This document shows positions 7,272-14,752 of a DNA stretch of 64,000 nt, in pieces. The stretch spans positions 62,001 through 126,000 of the forward strand of contig JABAQQ010000002.1 in NCBI GenBank assembly GCA_019187225.1, in the 5' to 3' direction. Position 1 is the first letter of the stretch; every line of letters starts with the position of its first letter. The stretch is from Saprospiraceae bacterium (lineage in GTDB: Bacteria > Bacteroidota > Bacteroidia > Chitinophagales > Saprospiraceae). A program made the translations under genes and the position numbers. The notes below the pieces were generated by a model. That model had not been told where the DNA came from and ran no database searches. It was given only the letters and a program-made list of their open reading frames with translations.

Positions 7272-7855
7272 GCTGGATGCAAATCATTCAAAGTTGGGAT
7301 GCTTCCCTGTTCCAACTTGTTAATGGCGATATGGGTAATCCGCTGTTCGATGCTTTATTGCCGCTTTTCCGGGAAAAATGGTTTTGGGCGCCATTGTATA
7401 TGTTTATAGGGGCGTTTACCTGGTTGAATTTCGGGAAAAAAGGGTGGGTGATCGTGCTGGGCCTGGTCGTCGCTGCCGGTCTGGCTGATTTTACCAGCAG
7501 CACCCTGATCAAGAAAAATATACAACGCATACGACCGTGCAACGACCCTGCGATGGTGGAAAAAGTAAACTTGCGAACTTCCTGCGGCTCGGGTTACAGT
7601 TTTACTTCGTCGCATGCAGCCAATCACTTTGCGGCGGCGGTATTTTTGATCGGCTTTTTTGGCCGGGTAGCCCGTTGGGTCCGCCCGGCAGCATTGGGAT
7701 GGGCGGCAACGATCGCTTTTTCGCAGGTGTATGTGGGGGTGCACTATCCGGGCGACGTCGTCTGCGGGGCCTTGCTCGGCGCAGCCATCGGATGGTGGGT
7801 ATTGCTCACAACCAGAAAATTCGGGAAAAGGTGGTTGGATGGTTGGATGGTTTGA
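7268..7855 (+). CDS. PAP2-family membrane phosphatase, 195 aa
   Basis: Integral-membrane phosphatidic-acid-phosphatase type 2 enzyme, possibly acting on undecaprenyl pyrophosphate or lipid phosphates. Motif 1 is KKNIQRIRP (residues 82-90). Motif 2 is SFTSSHA (with His116). Motif 3 is SQVYVGVHYPGD (His159, Asp163). The usual Arg of motif 3 (SR...H...D) is Gln here, a change worth noting since that Arg contacts phosphate. About five hydrophobic segments are visible. Starts inside the stop of the upstream methyltransferase. The final nine codons, including the stop, are built from an 8-base tandem repeat. Confidence 0.88.
   Translation: MSWMQIIQSWDASLFQLVNGDMGNPLFDALLPLFREKWFWAPLYMFIGAFTWLNFGKKGWVIVLGLVVAAGLADFTSSTLIKKNIQRIRPCNDPAMVEKVNLRTSCGSGYSFTSSHAANHFAAAVFLIGFFGRVARWVRPAALGWAATIAFSQVYVGVHYPGDVVCGALLGAAIGWWVLLTTRKFGKRWLDGWMV
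7832..7855 (+). repeat. 8-base tandem repeat forming the 3' end of the PAP2 gene
   Basis: Units tggttgga, tggttgga and tggtttga. The third unit contains the TGA stop codon of the PAP2 gene. Confidence 0.7.
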
Positions 7856-7900
7856 CGGTCAGGTTCTCAAAGAGGCCCGGCACATCGGATAAGCCCGGAA

Positions 7901-7938
7901 GAAAAAAGGGCCGGTTCGCTCAACAGCGGACCGGCCCT
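7901..7938 (-). terminator. Terminator after the small lipoprotein gene
   Basis: On the minus strand a 9-base stem agggccggt / accggccct, extended by a further 4 pairs, is followed by TTTTTT. Confidence 0.8.
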
Positions 7939-7962
7939 CATTATTGCCCATGTCGTGATGAA

Positions 7963-8211
7963 TCAATTTGCGACCGGAAGGAATTTCTGCACCAGTTCGA
8001 GCGCACGGCCCAGAACGGTCATATCCGGGATTTGCACTTCCTGATCATCCGCCTCTTCGCATTCCTTCATTTGTGGTTGTTCCATTTGTAATTGGGAACA
8101 CCCCTGTTGAGGGATCGTCAGATTGGCATGTACATTGACAAAAATACAGGCGGTAAGGCTAAAAACGGCTGTGATGAGGAATAGTGGTTTAGGTAGAGAT
8201 TTTCGTTTCAT
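7963..8211 (-). CDS. Small putative lipoprotein, 82 aa
   Basis: Unrecognised family. The N-terminus MKRKSLPKPLFLITAVFSLT ending in A-C is a lipoprotein signal with Cys at residue 22. The mature protein is about 60 residues and acidic (MKECEEADDQEVQIPD), and its C-terminal helix is VLGRALELVQKFLPVAN. The presence of a promoter element upstream and a strong terminator downstream supports expression of this short gene. Function unknown. The protein is expected to be anchored in the outer or inner membrane. Confidence 0.65.
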   Translation of the reverse strand: MKRKSLPKPLFLITAVFSLTACIFVNVHANLTIPQQGCSQLQMEQPQMKECEEADDQEVQIPDMTVLGRALELVQKFLPVAN

Positions 8212-8218
8212 GGCCTCG

Positions 8219-8226
8219 CAAAATTA
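8219..8226 (-). promoter_or_regulatory. -7 element (TAATTTTG) for the small lipoprotein gene
   Basis: Perfect TAnnTTTG with only 7 bases to the ATG at 8211, so the transcript would have almost no leader. Confidence 0.5.
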
Positions 8227-8348
8227 AGACAGGACGAAAGTAACAGAATTTCTTTCAAATGGCAGATTTATCCGACTAAAAACTCTTGCACATAGACAAT
8301 CGGCGATGGAAAATGGTTGCACAGACCGGAATATTTTTTCCGTTTTTC

Positions 8349-8383
8349 AAAAAAAAGCCCGGCCAGTATTGCACCGGCCGGGC
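8349..8383 (-). terminator. Terminator after the DUF1573 gene
   Basis: On the minus strand the stem is gcccggcc / ggccgggc followed by eight T. Confidence 0.85.
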
Positions 8384-8418
8384 ATCGTATCGTCAAACCA
8401 AAAATCAATCAGTCAAAA

Positions 8419-8844
8419 TTATCCTTTGATGCCGCCGCCGCTGGCCGGAACGCTTTCCTGGGCAGCCGGGGCTTTCACTTCACCTTTGATGGTGAGGGTG
8501 TGGGTATCTTTTGCTTCGTTGGTGGTGAGGGTCACCGTTTTGGTGAACGGACCTACGCGCTGGGTGTCGTAGCGCACTTCGATCACGTTGCTTTCGCCGG
8601 GCATGATCGGCTCTTTCGGGTAGGTGGGCACGGTGCAGCCGCAGGAGCCTTTCGCCGTTTTGATGATGAGCGGCTCGTTGCCGGTGTTGGTGAATTTGAA
8701 TTTGCGGATCGGGTCGCCGCCTTTGTCAACCGTTCCGTAGTCAATAGTGGTGACGTCGAAAGTCATGACAGCGCCGGAAGATTGAGCAGTAGCTGCAAAT
8801 GCACCAACCAGAACGAAAGCGAGAATGGAGAATACTTGTTTCAT
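8419..8844 (-). CDS. Secreted DUF1573 protein, 141 aa
   Basis: The signal peptide MKQVFSILAFVLVGAFAATA is followed by one DUF1573 (Ig-like, ASH-related) domain. It starts with FDVTTIDYGTVDKGGDP and contains FKFTNTGNEPLIIKTAKGSCGCTVP split over strands. It ends with the RYDTQRVGPFTKTVTL type strand pair and THTLTIKGEV. The paired Cys of SCGCT is a family hallmark. Family function is not established; members are exported and often abundant in Bacteroidota. The start was set at the signal peptide; 79 upstream in-frame codons are leader sequence containing the promoter. Single-gene unit with its own terminator. Confidence 0.92.
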   Translation of the reverse strand: MKQVFSILAFVLVGAFAATAQSSGAVMTFDVTTIDYGTVDKGGDPIRKFKFTNTGNEPLIIKTAKGSCGCTVPTYPKEPIMPGESNVIEVRYDTQRVGPFTKTVTLTTNEAKDTHTLTIKGEVKAPAAQESVPASGGGIKG

Positions 8845-8897
8845 CGGAAAATACCGTTTTTGATGAAGAATAGAGTTTGTCGTCGGGTTTGTTGGGA

Positions 8898-8905
8898 CAA
8901 AAGTA
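8898..8905 (-). promoter_or_regulatory. -7 element (TACTTTTG) for the DUF1573 gene
   Basis: Perfect match, about 53 bases upstream of the start at 8844. Confidence 0.5.
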
Positions 8906-9043
8906 GTTGGGGGTACTTTTCTCAGAAATACCTGCGCTGTTAACGATGTCCAAAATAAAGCAAACCCTTTTTGAAAGGAGTGAAACAGGCCGGTTATCGG
9001 CCCAAAAGGAGGATAAAGAAGCCCTGAAATTGTGACAGTTGCG

Positions 9044-10357
9044 TCACCTGATCGAGAAGATTTGTTCTGTGATCCGATCAATGAATCCTTTTTCTTCTGT
9101 CACGATCTCGATCCTGCCCTGCAGTTGCTGTTCAAAAGGAATTTCCTTGCCAACACTGGTGATCAGGTTATTGTTGTCGTTGGTGGGCACAGAGACGGTT
9201 ATAGAGTATTGGTTGTCTTTCGGCACCAGCGATTTGTCCACTACGAACCCCTTCAGCGTGCCGTATTCCTGGTACGGATAACTGTCCAGTTTCAAAATAA
9301 CGCGTTGCTCCGGTTTTACCTTACCGCTGCCTTCTACCGGCAACATCGCCCGGCCAACGATGGCTTTGCTTTGAAGCGGTACAATGGTGAGTACCTGCTC
9401 GCCTTCCCGAACGAATTTTTTTTCAATGGCCGTGTTGACCGAAACGCGCCCGACGATGGGGGCGGTCAGCAGATAGGTTTGCTTCCATCTGTTGATGCTG
9501 CTGCGCAGCGTGTTCAGGCTTCCGAGCAGGCGGGAGGAGGTGCCGGAACTCGTCTCTGCCTGCCCCAATGATTCGTCGGTAATCCCCTTTTTGAGATTGA
9601 TGATCTCACTTCGTTTGCGGAGGATATTGTCTTCATACAGGTCGCGCTGGCGCTCTATATCGGCAAGCTTCGTGCGTTCCTTTTCAAAGTCCACTCTTGA
9701 AGTAATGCCTTGCTCGAAAAGTTCCTTTTGATTTTCGTACAACTCCTCCGCGGATTTCAGCTGGTCGCTGATGCGTTTGAGTCCTCTTTCCTCGTAAGCG
9801 ATACTTTGTTCCAGTTGTGTGATCTGTTGCCGGATGGAGTTGATATTCGAACTGGCAGCAGTGCTTTTGCTGCCTTTACCCAATTGAAAATTCTCCAGGT
9901 GCTGTACAAAATCGGCGTAATCGGCCTGAATGTCGCCAAGTGTCAGGTTGCGCGCCGGCGTTACCACCTTGAGCGAATCCAGGTCGGAGCGCTGCCAGGC
10001 GTCCACCGTCATGTCGAGTTCGAGTACGTCCCGGTAATCGGCCGTACTCTGAAGCACGGCAAGGAGTTCGTTTTCCTGCACCAGCTTTTTGTCTGGCACC
10101 AGCAACCTGACGCGCCCGTTGGCCCGTGCCACAACGTCCACCGGCGGTACAATGGTGGTGATGACCACCTTGGCCTCTACCACATCGGGATAGCGGATAA
10201 ACCACGCTGCACAAAGCATCAACCCGAAACCGACCAGCACAATGGCCGTCCCCCAGCGCACCAGCCAGTGGGGCGGGGTGCCGAGTATTTCCTGTACGTC
10301 TTCCGACCGGAGTTCGACATAGTGTTGTTCTTCCATCGCTTTATCGCTATTTTTCAT
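9044..10357 (-). CDS. HlyD-family membrane fusion protein, 437 aa
   Basis: Periplasmic adaptor of a type I secretion or peptide export system. A single membrane anchor lies near residues 34-53 (RWGTAIVLVGFGLMLCAAWF). It is followed by a lipoyl half-motif VDVVARANGRVRLLVPDKKL. A long coiled-coil hairpin (about residues 165-285, for example ITQLEQSIAYEERGLKRISD) follows, then the second half IVGRVSVNTAIEKKFVREGE and a beta-barrel end. The partner is most likely the C39 ABC exporter gene at 11692-13887, transcribed in the same direction but separated by an opposite-strand gene. No TolC gene is in the window. The promoter element ends 4 bases before the ATG, so the mRNA may be leaderless; the second Met (10336) is an alternative start. 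Confidence 0.88.
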   Translation of the reverse strand: MKNSDKAMEEQHYVELRSEDVQEILGTPPHWLVRWGTAIVLVGFGLMLCAAWFIRYPDVVEAKVVITTIVPPVDVVARANGRVRLLVPDKKLVQENELLAVLQSTADYRDVLELDMTVDAWQRSDLDSLKVVTPARNLTLGDIQADYADFVQHLENFQLGKGSKSTAASSNINSIRQQITQLEQSIAYEERGLKRISDQLKSAEELYENQKELFEQGITSRVDFEKERTKLADIERQRDLYEDNILRKRSEIINLKKGITDESLGQAETSSGTSSRLLGSLNTLRSSINRWKQTYLLTAPIVGRVSVNTAIEKKFVREGEQVLTIVPLQSKAIVGRAMLPVEGSGKVKPEQRVILKLDSYPYQEYGTLKGFVVDKSLVPKDNQYSITVSVPTNDNNNLITSVGKEIPFEQQLQGRIEIVTEEKGFIDRITEQIFSIR

Positions 10358-10361
10358 GTTG

Positions 10362-10369
10362 CAAAGATA
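10362..10369 (-). promoter_or_regulatory. -7 element (TATCTTTG) for the HlyD gene
   Basis: Perfect TAnnTTTG, followed by only CAAC before the ATG at 10357. This is compatible with a leaderless mRNA. Confidence 0.5.
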
Positions 10370-10398
10370 AACGTTGCTTTCTTTTCAAATCGTCTGCC

Positions 10399-10406
10399 TA
10401 TTTTTG
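10399..10406 (+). promoter_or_regulatory. -7 element (TATTTTTG) for the peptidoglycan-binding protein gene
   Basis: Perfect TAnnTTTG, 34 bases upstream of the ATG at 10441. It is divergent from the HlyD promoter 30 bases away. Confidence 0.5.
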
Positions 10407-10440
10407 CCTTATCGGTGACCAAATTTTAAACAACTTCGCC

Positions 10441-11682
10441 ATGAATTCCATCAGCCTTGGTAGTTACGACAGCGGCGCTATGCCTGCCGACAAAGCCCAA
10501 TTTCTAGCCCTCTATCACGCCAGCCTTTCGGATCAATTGAAAAAGAAACTTCAATTCCGCGACGAAGGCAATGGCGTATGGCGCGACTTCCGCGAATCAC
10601 CCGGCTCCACCATACGGGAATTGCAGCAATTCCTCAAAGATGCAGGTTTTATGCCCAAAGCCAACGTGGACGGCGTATTCGGCTATGCGACGCAGGCAGC
10701 CGTCCGCCTTTTCCAGGAATACCTGCGCACCGTGGAAGGCGATGCCTCCATCGGCGCCCCGGACGGCATAGTGGGGCCCAATACGTTGAAAAAAATGGAG
10801 GAGTGGAAACAAAGAAAAGCAGCTAACGGTGATTTTGTCAGTGAATGGGGCCGCTCAGGCGCACAAAATCCTTCACCGGAATTCGGCCGCTGGCTGGGTA
10901 TGCTGGCGCGGGCGAAAGAATTTTATACGGGCAACCCCAATCCGATCCTGGCACACATCGAACAATTCAAACAACCGACAGACACGCGGAAAGTCGGCGC
11001 CTGGGATACCTCGCCGGACACGATACACCTGATCGGTATCCGGGCAAACGAAACCAACAGCGACGAAAAAAGGCGCAACGACGATCTGTTCGTACTGCTC
11101 ATCCGGGGCATGGTATTCAAATTCTGGGGTTCCACCGATCCCAACCCCGATCTGGCCGAACGTGCCGATATACCTTTTTTGGTGGAGAGCCAACACCACT
11201 ACCAGTTCGGATGGCACAAAGTGGGCGACGAAACGACCGTTTATCGCGCGCTCCGGCCCGCGTCGTCGGGTGTGCTGGTGTTCCGCGACAAAAACCGCGA
11301 CCGCAAACTGACCGAAGAAGATGTGGTGAAAGGCCTCGACCCGTCGCCGAATTCGACGATCAACATCCATTGGTCGGGCATCGGAAGTTACAACTTCTCG
11401 GCTGGTTGCCAGGTCATCGCAGGGAAAAGTTATATCAACCACCAGGGTAAATTGATTGATTGTACACCGCATGCGGCCACTTCCTACAAAGAACTGGGCG
11501 GCTCCAAAGGCCGGGGCGCCTACAATGTTTTTGCCGACCTGGTGTTGACCTACGCTCCGCCGGGCGTCCATACCATTGCCTATATGCTCGGGCGCGACGA
11601 GACGCTGGCTCGTTTCGATCCTGAAAGTCAGGACTTTGTGGCGAATACGGTGTCGCGGATGCAGGGGGGGAGAATGGCGTGA
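10441..11682 (+). CDS. Peptidoglycan-binding-domain protein with SAGC motif, 413 aa
   Basis: Residues of about 50-125 form a PG_binding_1 helical domain (TIRELQQFLKDAGF, then VDGVFGYATQAAVRLFQEYL, then GIVGPNTLKKMEEW). The rest (130-413) is not a family I can name. It contains a Ca-loop-like DKNRDRKLTEED. Then comes INIHWSGIGSYNFSAGCQVI, where the His and the S-x-G-C recall the active-site pair of L,D-transpeptidase-like (YkuD) or related cell-wall enzymes; the spacing is shorter than in YkuD, so this is only suggestive. No Sec signal peptide is visible, so export would need a non-Sec route or it acts from within. It lies between the HlyD and C39 ABC genes on the opposite strand and stops 9 bases from the ABC stop. 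Confidence 0.7.
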   Translation: MNSISLGSYDSGAMPADKAQFLALYHASLSDQLKKKLQFRDEGNGVWRDFRESPGSTIRELQQFLKDAGFMPKANVDGVFGYATQAAVRLFQEYLRTVEGDASIGAPDGIVGPNTLKKMEEWKQRKAANGDFVSEWGRSGAQNPSPEFGRWLGMLARAKEFYTGNPNPILAHIEQFKQPTDTRKVGAWDTSPDTIHLIGIRANETNSDEKRRNDDLFVLLIRGMVFKFWGSTDPNPDLAERADIPFLVESQHHYQFGWHKVGDETTVYRALRPASSGVLVFRDKNRDRKLTEEDVVKGLDPSPNSTINIHWSGIGSYNFSAGCQVIAGKSYINHQGKLIDCTPHAATSYKELGGSKGRGAYNVFADLVLTYAPPGVHTIAYMLGRDETLARFDPESQDFVANTVSRMQGGRMA

Positions 11683-11691
11683 CGGGCGGCT

Positions 11692-13887
11692 TTATGCCCC
11701 CAGTTCCAACTGCTCCTTCACCAGATGGAAATACGCCCCCCGCCGTTCCGTCAGCTCCTGGTGCGTTCCCTGTTCCACGATCTCGCCTTTTTCCAGCACG
11801 ATGATTTGGTCGGCGTTGCGGACGGTGCTGAGGCGGTGGGCGATGATGAACACCGTTTTGTTGCGGAAAGCGTGTTCTAAGTTGTGCATAATGACCCGTT
11901 CGTTGAAGGCATCGAGGGCATTGGTGGCTTCGTCGAAGAAGATGTATTGCGGATCTTTGTAGATGGCGCGGGCGATGAGCAGGCGTTGTTTCTGCCCCTG
12001 GCTGAGCCCGGCTCCGTCCTGTCCGACTTTGGTGTTGTAGCCGAGCGGCAGGCCCTCGATAAAGGTTTGAATATTGGCCACCTTGGAGGCATAGAGCAGG
12101 CGGCGGCGGTCAATGTGCTCCTCGCCGAGCGCGATGTTCTTGGCGATGGTGTCGGAGAAAATAAAACCGTCCTGCATCACCACCCCGCAGTGGTCGCGCC
12201 AGAGATGGTGGTTGATGTTGGCGAGGTTGAGGTCGCCGATGCGGATATAACCTTCGTTGGGCGGGTAGAAATTGAGGAGTAGTTTCATCAGGGTCGTCTT
12301 GCCGCTGCCGCTGGTGCCGACTATTGCAGTGGTTTTGCCTTCGCGGATATGCAGGTTCAGGTGTTTTAAGACCCAGGGGTCATGCGGTCCTCCGTAGCGG
12401 AAAGAGACGTTTTGCAGCGTGAGGTCGCCATTGGTGGGCAGTACAATGATGGTAGAGGCATCAGCGGGTTCCTCGTCGGGGCGCGAATGGATTTCATTCA
12501 TCCGTTCGAGACTGATCTTGGCTTCCTGAGCGGCGAGAATGAACTGCACAAGCGACTCCAGCGGCGCGTTCATGTGGCCGATGATGTATTGCACAGCGAG
12601 CATCATGCCGAGCGTCATGTCGTCGTTGATGACTGCCCGTGCCGCCATGAACGAGATCAGTATGTTTTTCCCTTCGTTGATAAAAGCTGCGCCCGCACGC
12701 TGGAACTGGTCGGTGGCGAGGTATTGCACGTTCACCCGGAACAGCCGCGCCTGAATGCGTTCCCAGGCCCAGCGTTTCTGACGTTCGGCATTATGCAGTT
12801 TGATCTCCTGCATGCCGTTCACCATCTGGATGAGGGTGTTCTGGTTTTCGGCCATTTGCTCGAAACGCCGGTAATCGAGGGCGCGCCGGCGTTGCAAAAA
12901 AATGAATACCCAGCCGAAATACATCATTGCCCCTAAAAAGAAGACGAAGAAGATCGGCGGATAATAAAACGCCAGCACCGTTCCGAACACTGCCAGACTC
13001 ACCACAGAAAACAAGGTGACCAGCGACGATGACGTGAGAAAACGCTCCACGCGTTCGTTGTCGTAAATGCGCTGCAACAGATCGCCCGTCATTTTTGAGT
13101 CGAAAAACGACATGGGCAGCCGCATCAGTTTGATCAAAAAATCGGACACCAGGTTGATGTTGACCCTTGTTCCGATGTGCAGTAAGATCCAGCCCCGTAT
13201 AAACTCCACCGCTACCTGGCTGACAAACAACATTCCCTGTGCAGCGAGGATGAGATATACGAAGTTGAGGTCTTCCAATTGTACACCTTTGTCCACCAAA
13301 GCCTGCATCAGGAAGGGGAACACCAACTGGATGAGGCTGCCCAGCAACAATCCGAAAAAGAGTTGGCGGATCAGTGTTTGGTGTTGCGAAAGATAACTCC
13401 ACAGGAAACGAAGGCTCGAGCGATTGGTCTTTTCGCCTTCGCGGTTGAAAAATTCGGGCGTGGTTTCCAGCAACAACAAAATTCCCTGCGGCTCGGTATT
13501 CACCACATCGCTGATCCAGCCATCGAGAAATTCCTGCTCCCGCAACTGGATTTTCCCCGCGGCCGGGTCGGCAACATAAACCGTTCCATTGACAATGCGA
13601 TAGACGACGACGAAGTGGTTTTGTTTCCAGTGGGCAATGCACGGCAGCGGTATGTTTTCCTGCAAACGCCCGAATCCCGCTTTAACGCCCAGTGTGCGAA
13701 AGCCGACTTTTTCTGCCGCATCCGAAATACCCATGAGCGACACACCTTCGCGATCGAGGTACGAAAGGTCGCGCAGATACTCCAGCGAATAGTGCCGCCC
13801 ATAATGCCGCGCGATCATACGCAGGCACGCCACCCCGCAATCGGAGGCATCGAGTTGTTTATAGAATGGGAAGTTGTCAGTGAACAT
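11692..13887 (-). CDS. Peptidase-domain (C39) ABC exporter, 731 aa
   Basis: Bifunctional exporter that cleaves double-glycine-type leader peptides and pumps the cargo. Residues 1-140 are the C39 protease: catalytic Cys17 in DCGVACLRM, His in HFVVVYRI (about 92) and Asp in YVADPAAGK. Next is a six-helix ABC membrane domain (about 165-450). The nucleotide-binding domain has Walker A GTSGSGKTT (about 523-531), the signature LSQGQKQRLLIAR, Walker B YIFFDEAT and switch His IIAHRLSTV. All catalytic residues are present. The likely partner is the HlyD protein at 9044-10357. No GG-leader precursor peptide was found between or beside them, so the cargo is unknown. Confidence 0.93.
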   Translation of the reverse strand: MFTDNFPFYKQLDASDCGVACLRMIARHYGRHYSLEYLRDLSYLDREGVSLMGISDAAEKVGFRTLGVKAGFGRLQENIPLPCIAHWKQNHFVVVYRIVNGTVYVADPAAGKIQLREQEFLDGWISDVVNTEPQGILLLLETTPEFFNREGEKTNRSSLRFLWSYLSQHQTLIRQLFFGLLLGSLIQLVFPFLMQALVDKGVQLEDLNFVYLILAAQGMLFVSQVAVEFIRGWILLHIGTRVNINLVSDFLIKLMRLPMSFFDSKMTGDLLQRIYDNERVERFLTSSSLVTLFSVVSLAVFGTVLAFYYPPIFFVFFLGAMMYFGWVFIFLQRRRALDYRRFEQMAENQNTLIQMVNGMQEIKLHNAERQKRWAWERIQARLFRVNVQYLATDQFQRAGAAFINEGKNILISFMAARAVINDDMTLGMMLAVQYIIGHMNAPLESLVQFILAAQEAKISLERMNEIHSRPDEEPADASTIIVLPTNGDLTLQNVSFRYGGPHDPWVLKHLNLHIREGKTTAIVGTSGSGKTTLMKLLLNFYPPNEGYIRIGDLNLANINHHLWRDHCGVVMQDGFIFSDTIAKNIALGEEHIDRRRLLYASKVANIQTFIEGLPLGYNTKVGQDGAGLSQGQKQRLLIARAIYKDPQYIFFDEATNALDAFNERVIMHNLEHAFRNKTVFIIAHRLSTVRNADQIIVLEKGEIVEQGTHQELTERRGAYFHLVKEQLELGA

Positions 13888-13903
13888 GGTTGATTTGCAA
13901 ACG

Positions 13904-13911
13904 CAAATGTA
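13904..13911 (-). promoter_or_regulatory. -7 element (TACATTTG) for the C39 exporter gene
   Basis: Perfect TAnnTTTG, 16 bases before the start at 13887. Confidence 0.45.
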
Positions 13912-13924
13912 GGTTTTTTAGCAG

Positions 13925-14656
13925 TCAAGACCCCGCCGCGCTAAAATCCAGCACCTGAAGCACCGAAAAGTGCAGAATGTGTTTTGTCGTATTATCACCC
14001 GATGCCGGATTGAGCCATTGATTCATATAGCCAATTTCGAGCCGGGTTTGTTTCTGGTGCAATATACCGACTGCAAGGAGCAGCCGGTTTTGGTCGGGTA
14101 CATTTCTGTTGATGTCCGGTGAAGCGAAATTGAAGAATATTTCGTTCTGCAATGCAAAATAAGGCGCTGCTTTAGGGCGCTCCTTTCGATGCAGCGGAAA
14201 AATCGTCCGGTTGAAATAACGCAGACGGTGGCCGGAATGGTATTCGTCGGGCTCGGAGCCGGCTATTTCCACCCAACGCTGTTCAAGTCGCAGGCGGTGT
14301 GTCATGTTCACTTTCCCAAATGCCTGATTGTAAAGCAATTGTTGCCATATTCTGTGCTCCGTAAAGTAGGCGGATGCGCCCTCACTGAAGGTATTGATGT
14401 AAGCATAACCGAGTGTGGCATTCAGATCCGGTCTGATCAGATATTGCACTCCGGCGCGCAGCAGCGATTGGTTGATCCGCTGGACTTTGTCGTCAGCGCG
14501 GAATTGCAAGTCCAGATGCACCGCCCAATTCTGATGCAGCTTGTATTGGGCAAAATAGGTAAACCAGTTGTTGTAATTGCTGGGTTGCGTCGTTTGCGCA
14601 GCGATTTTCCCGGCACACAGGATGGTAAAGGCGATCGGTAAACAACAATATTTCAT
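13925..14656 (-). CDS. DUF2490 outer-membrane-like protein, 243 aa
   Basis: The signal peptide MKYCCLPIAFTILCAGKIAA is followed by alternating beta strands typical of DUF2490. Examples are NWFTYFAQYKLHQNWAVHLD, LLRAGVQYLIRPDLNATLGY, and THRLRLEQRWVE, with RHRLRYFNR-type repeats after it. It ends close to a strand (HILHFSVLQVLDF). It is probably a beta-barrel in the outer membrane; family function is unknown. The Met at 14656 was chosen because it begins the signal peptide, and 14 codons upstream is another in-frame Met that precedes the promoter element. Same direction as the C39 exporter gene that follows it, with 37 bases between. Confidence 0.82.
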   Translation of the reverse strand: MKYCCLPIAFTILCAGKIAAQTTQPSNYNNWFTYFAQYKLHQNWAVHLDLQFRADDKVQRINQSLLRAGVQYLIRPDLNATLGYAYINTFSEGASAYFTEHRIWQQLLYNQAFGKVNMTHRLRLEQRWVEIAGSEPDEYHSGHRLRYFNRTIFPLHRKERPKAAPYFALQNEIFFNFASPDINRNVPDQNRLLLAVGILHQKQTRLEIGYMNQWLNPASGDNTTKHILHFSVLQVLDFSAAGS

Positions 14657-14660
14657 GCGG

Positions 14661-14668
14661 CAAAAATA
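14661..14668 (-). promoter_or_regulatory. -7 element (TATTTTTG) for the DUF2490 gene
   Basis: Perfect TAnnTTTG with exactly 4 bases (CCGC) to the ATG, as at the HlyD gene. A leaderless transcript is possible. Confidence 0.5.
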
Positions 14669-14752
14669 TAAAAAGCAAAATGAGCTACTCCGCCTCATAA
14701 ATGATGCAAAAGCTCGATTTTGTGCCTCTTTTCATACAGTTAAAAAATTTCA

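Noticed and set aside
8212-8418. Extra small gene between the lipoprotein and DUF1573 genes
   Set aside because: Only a promoter element and a terminator are supported; the short frames have no start context or signal.
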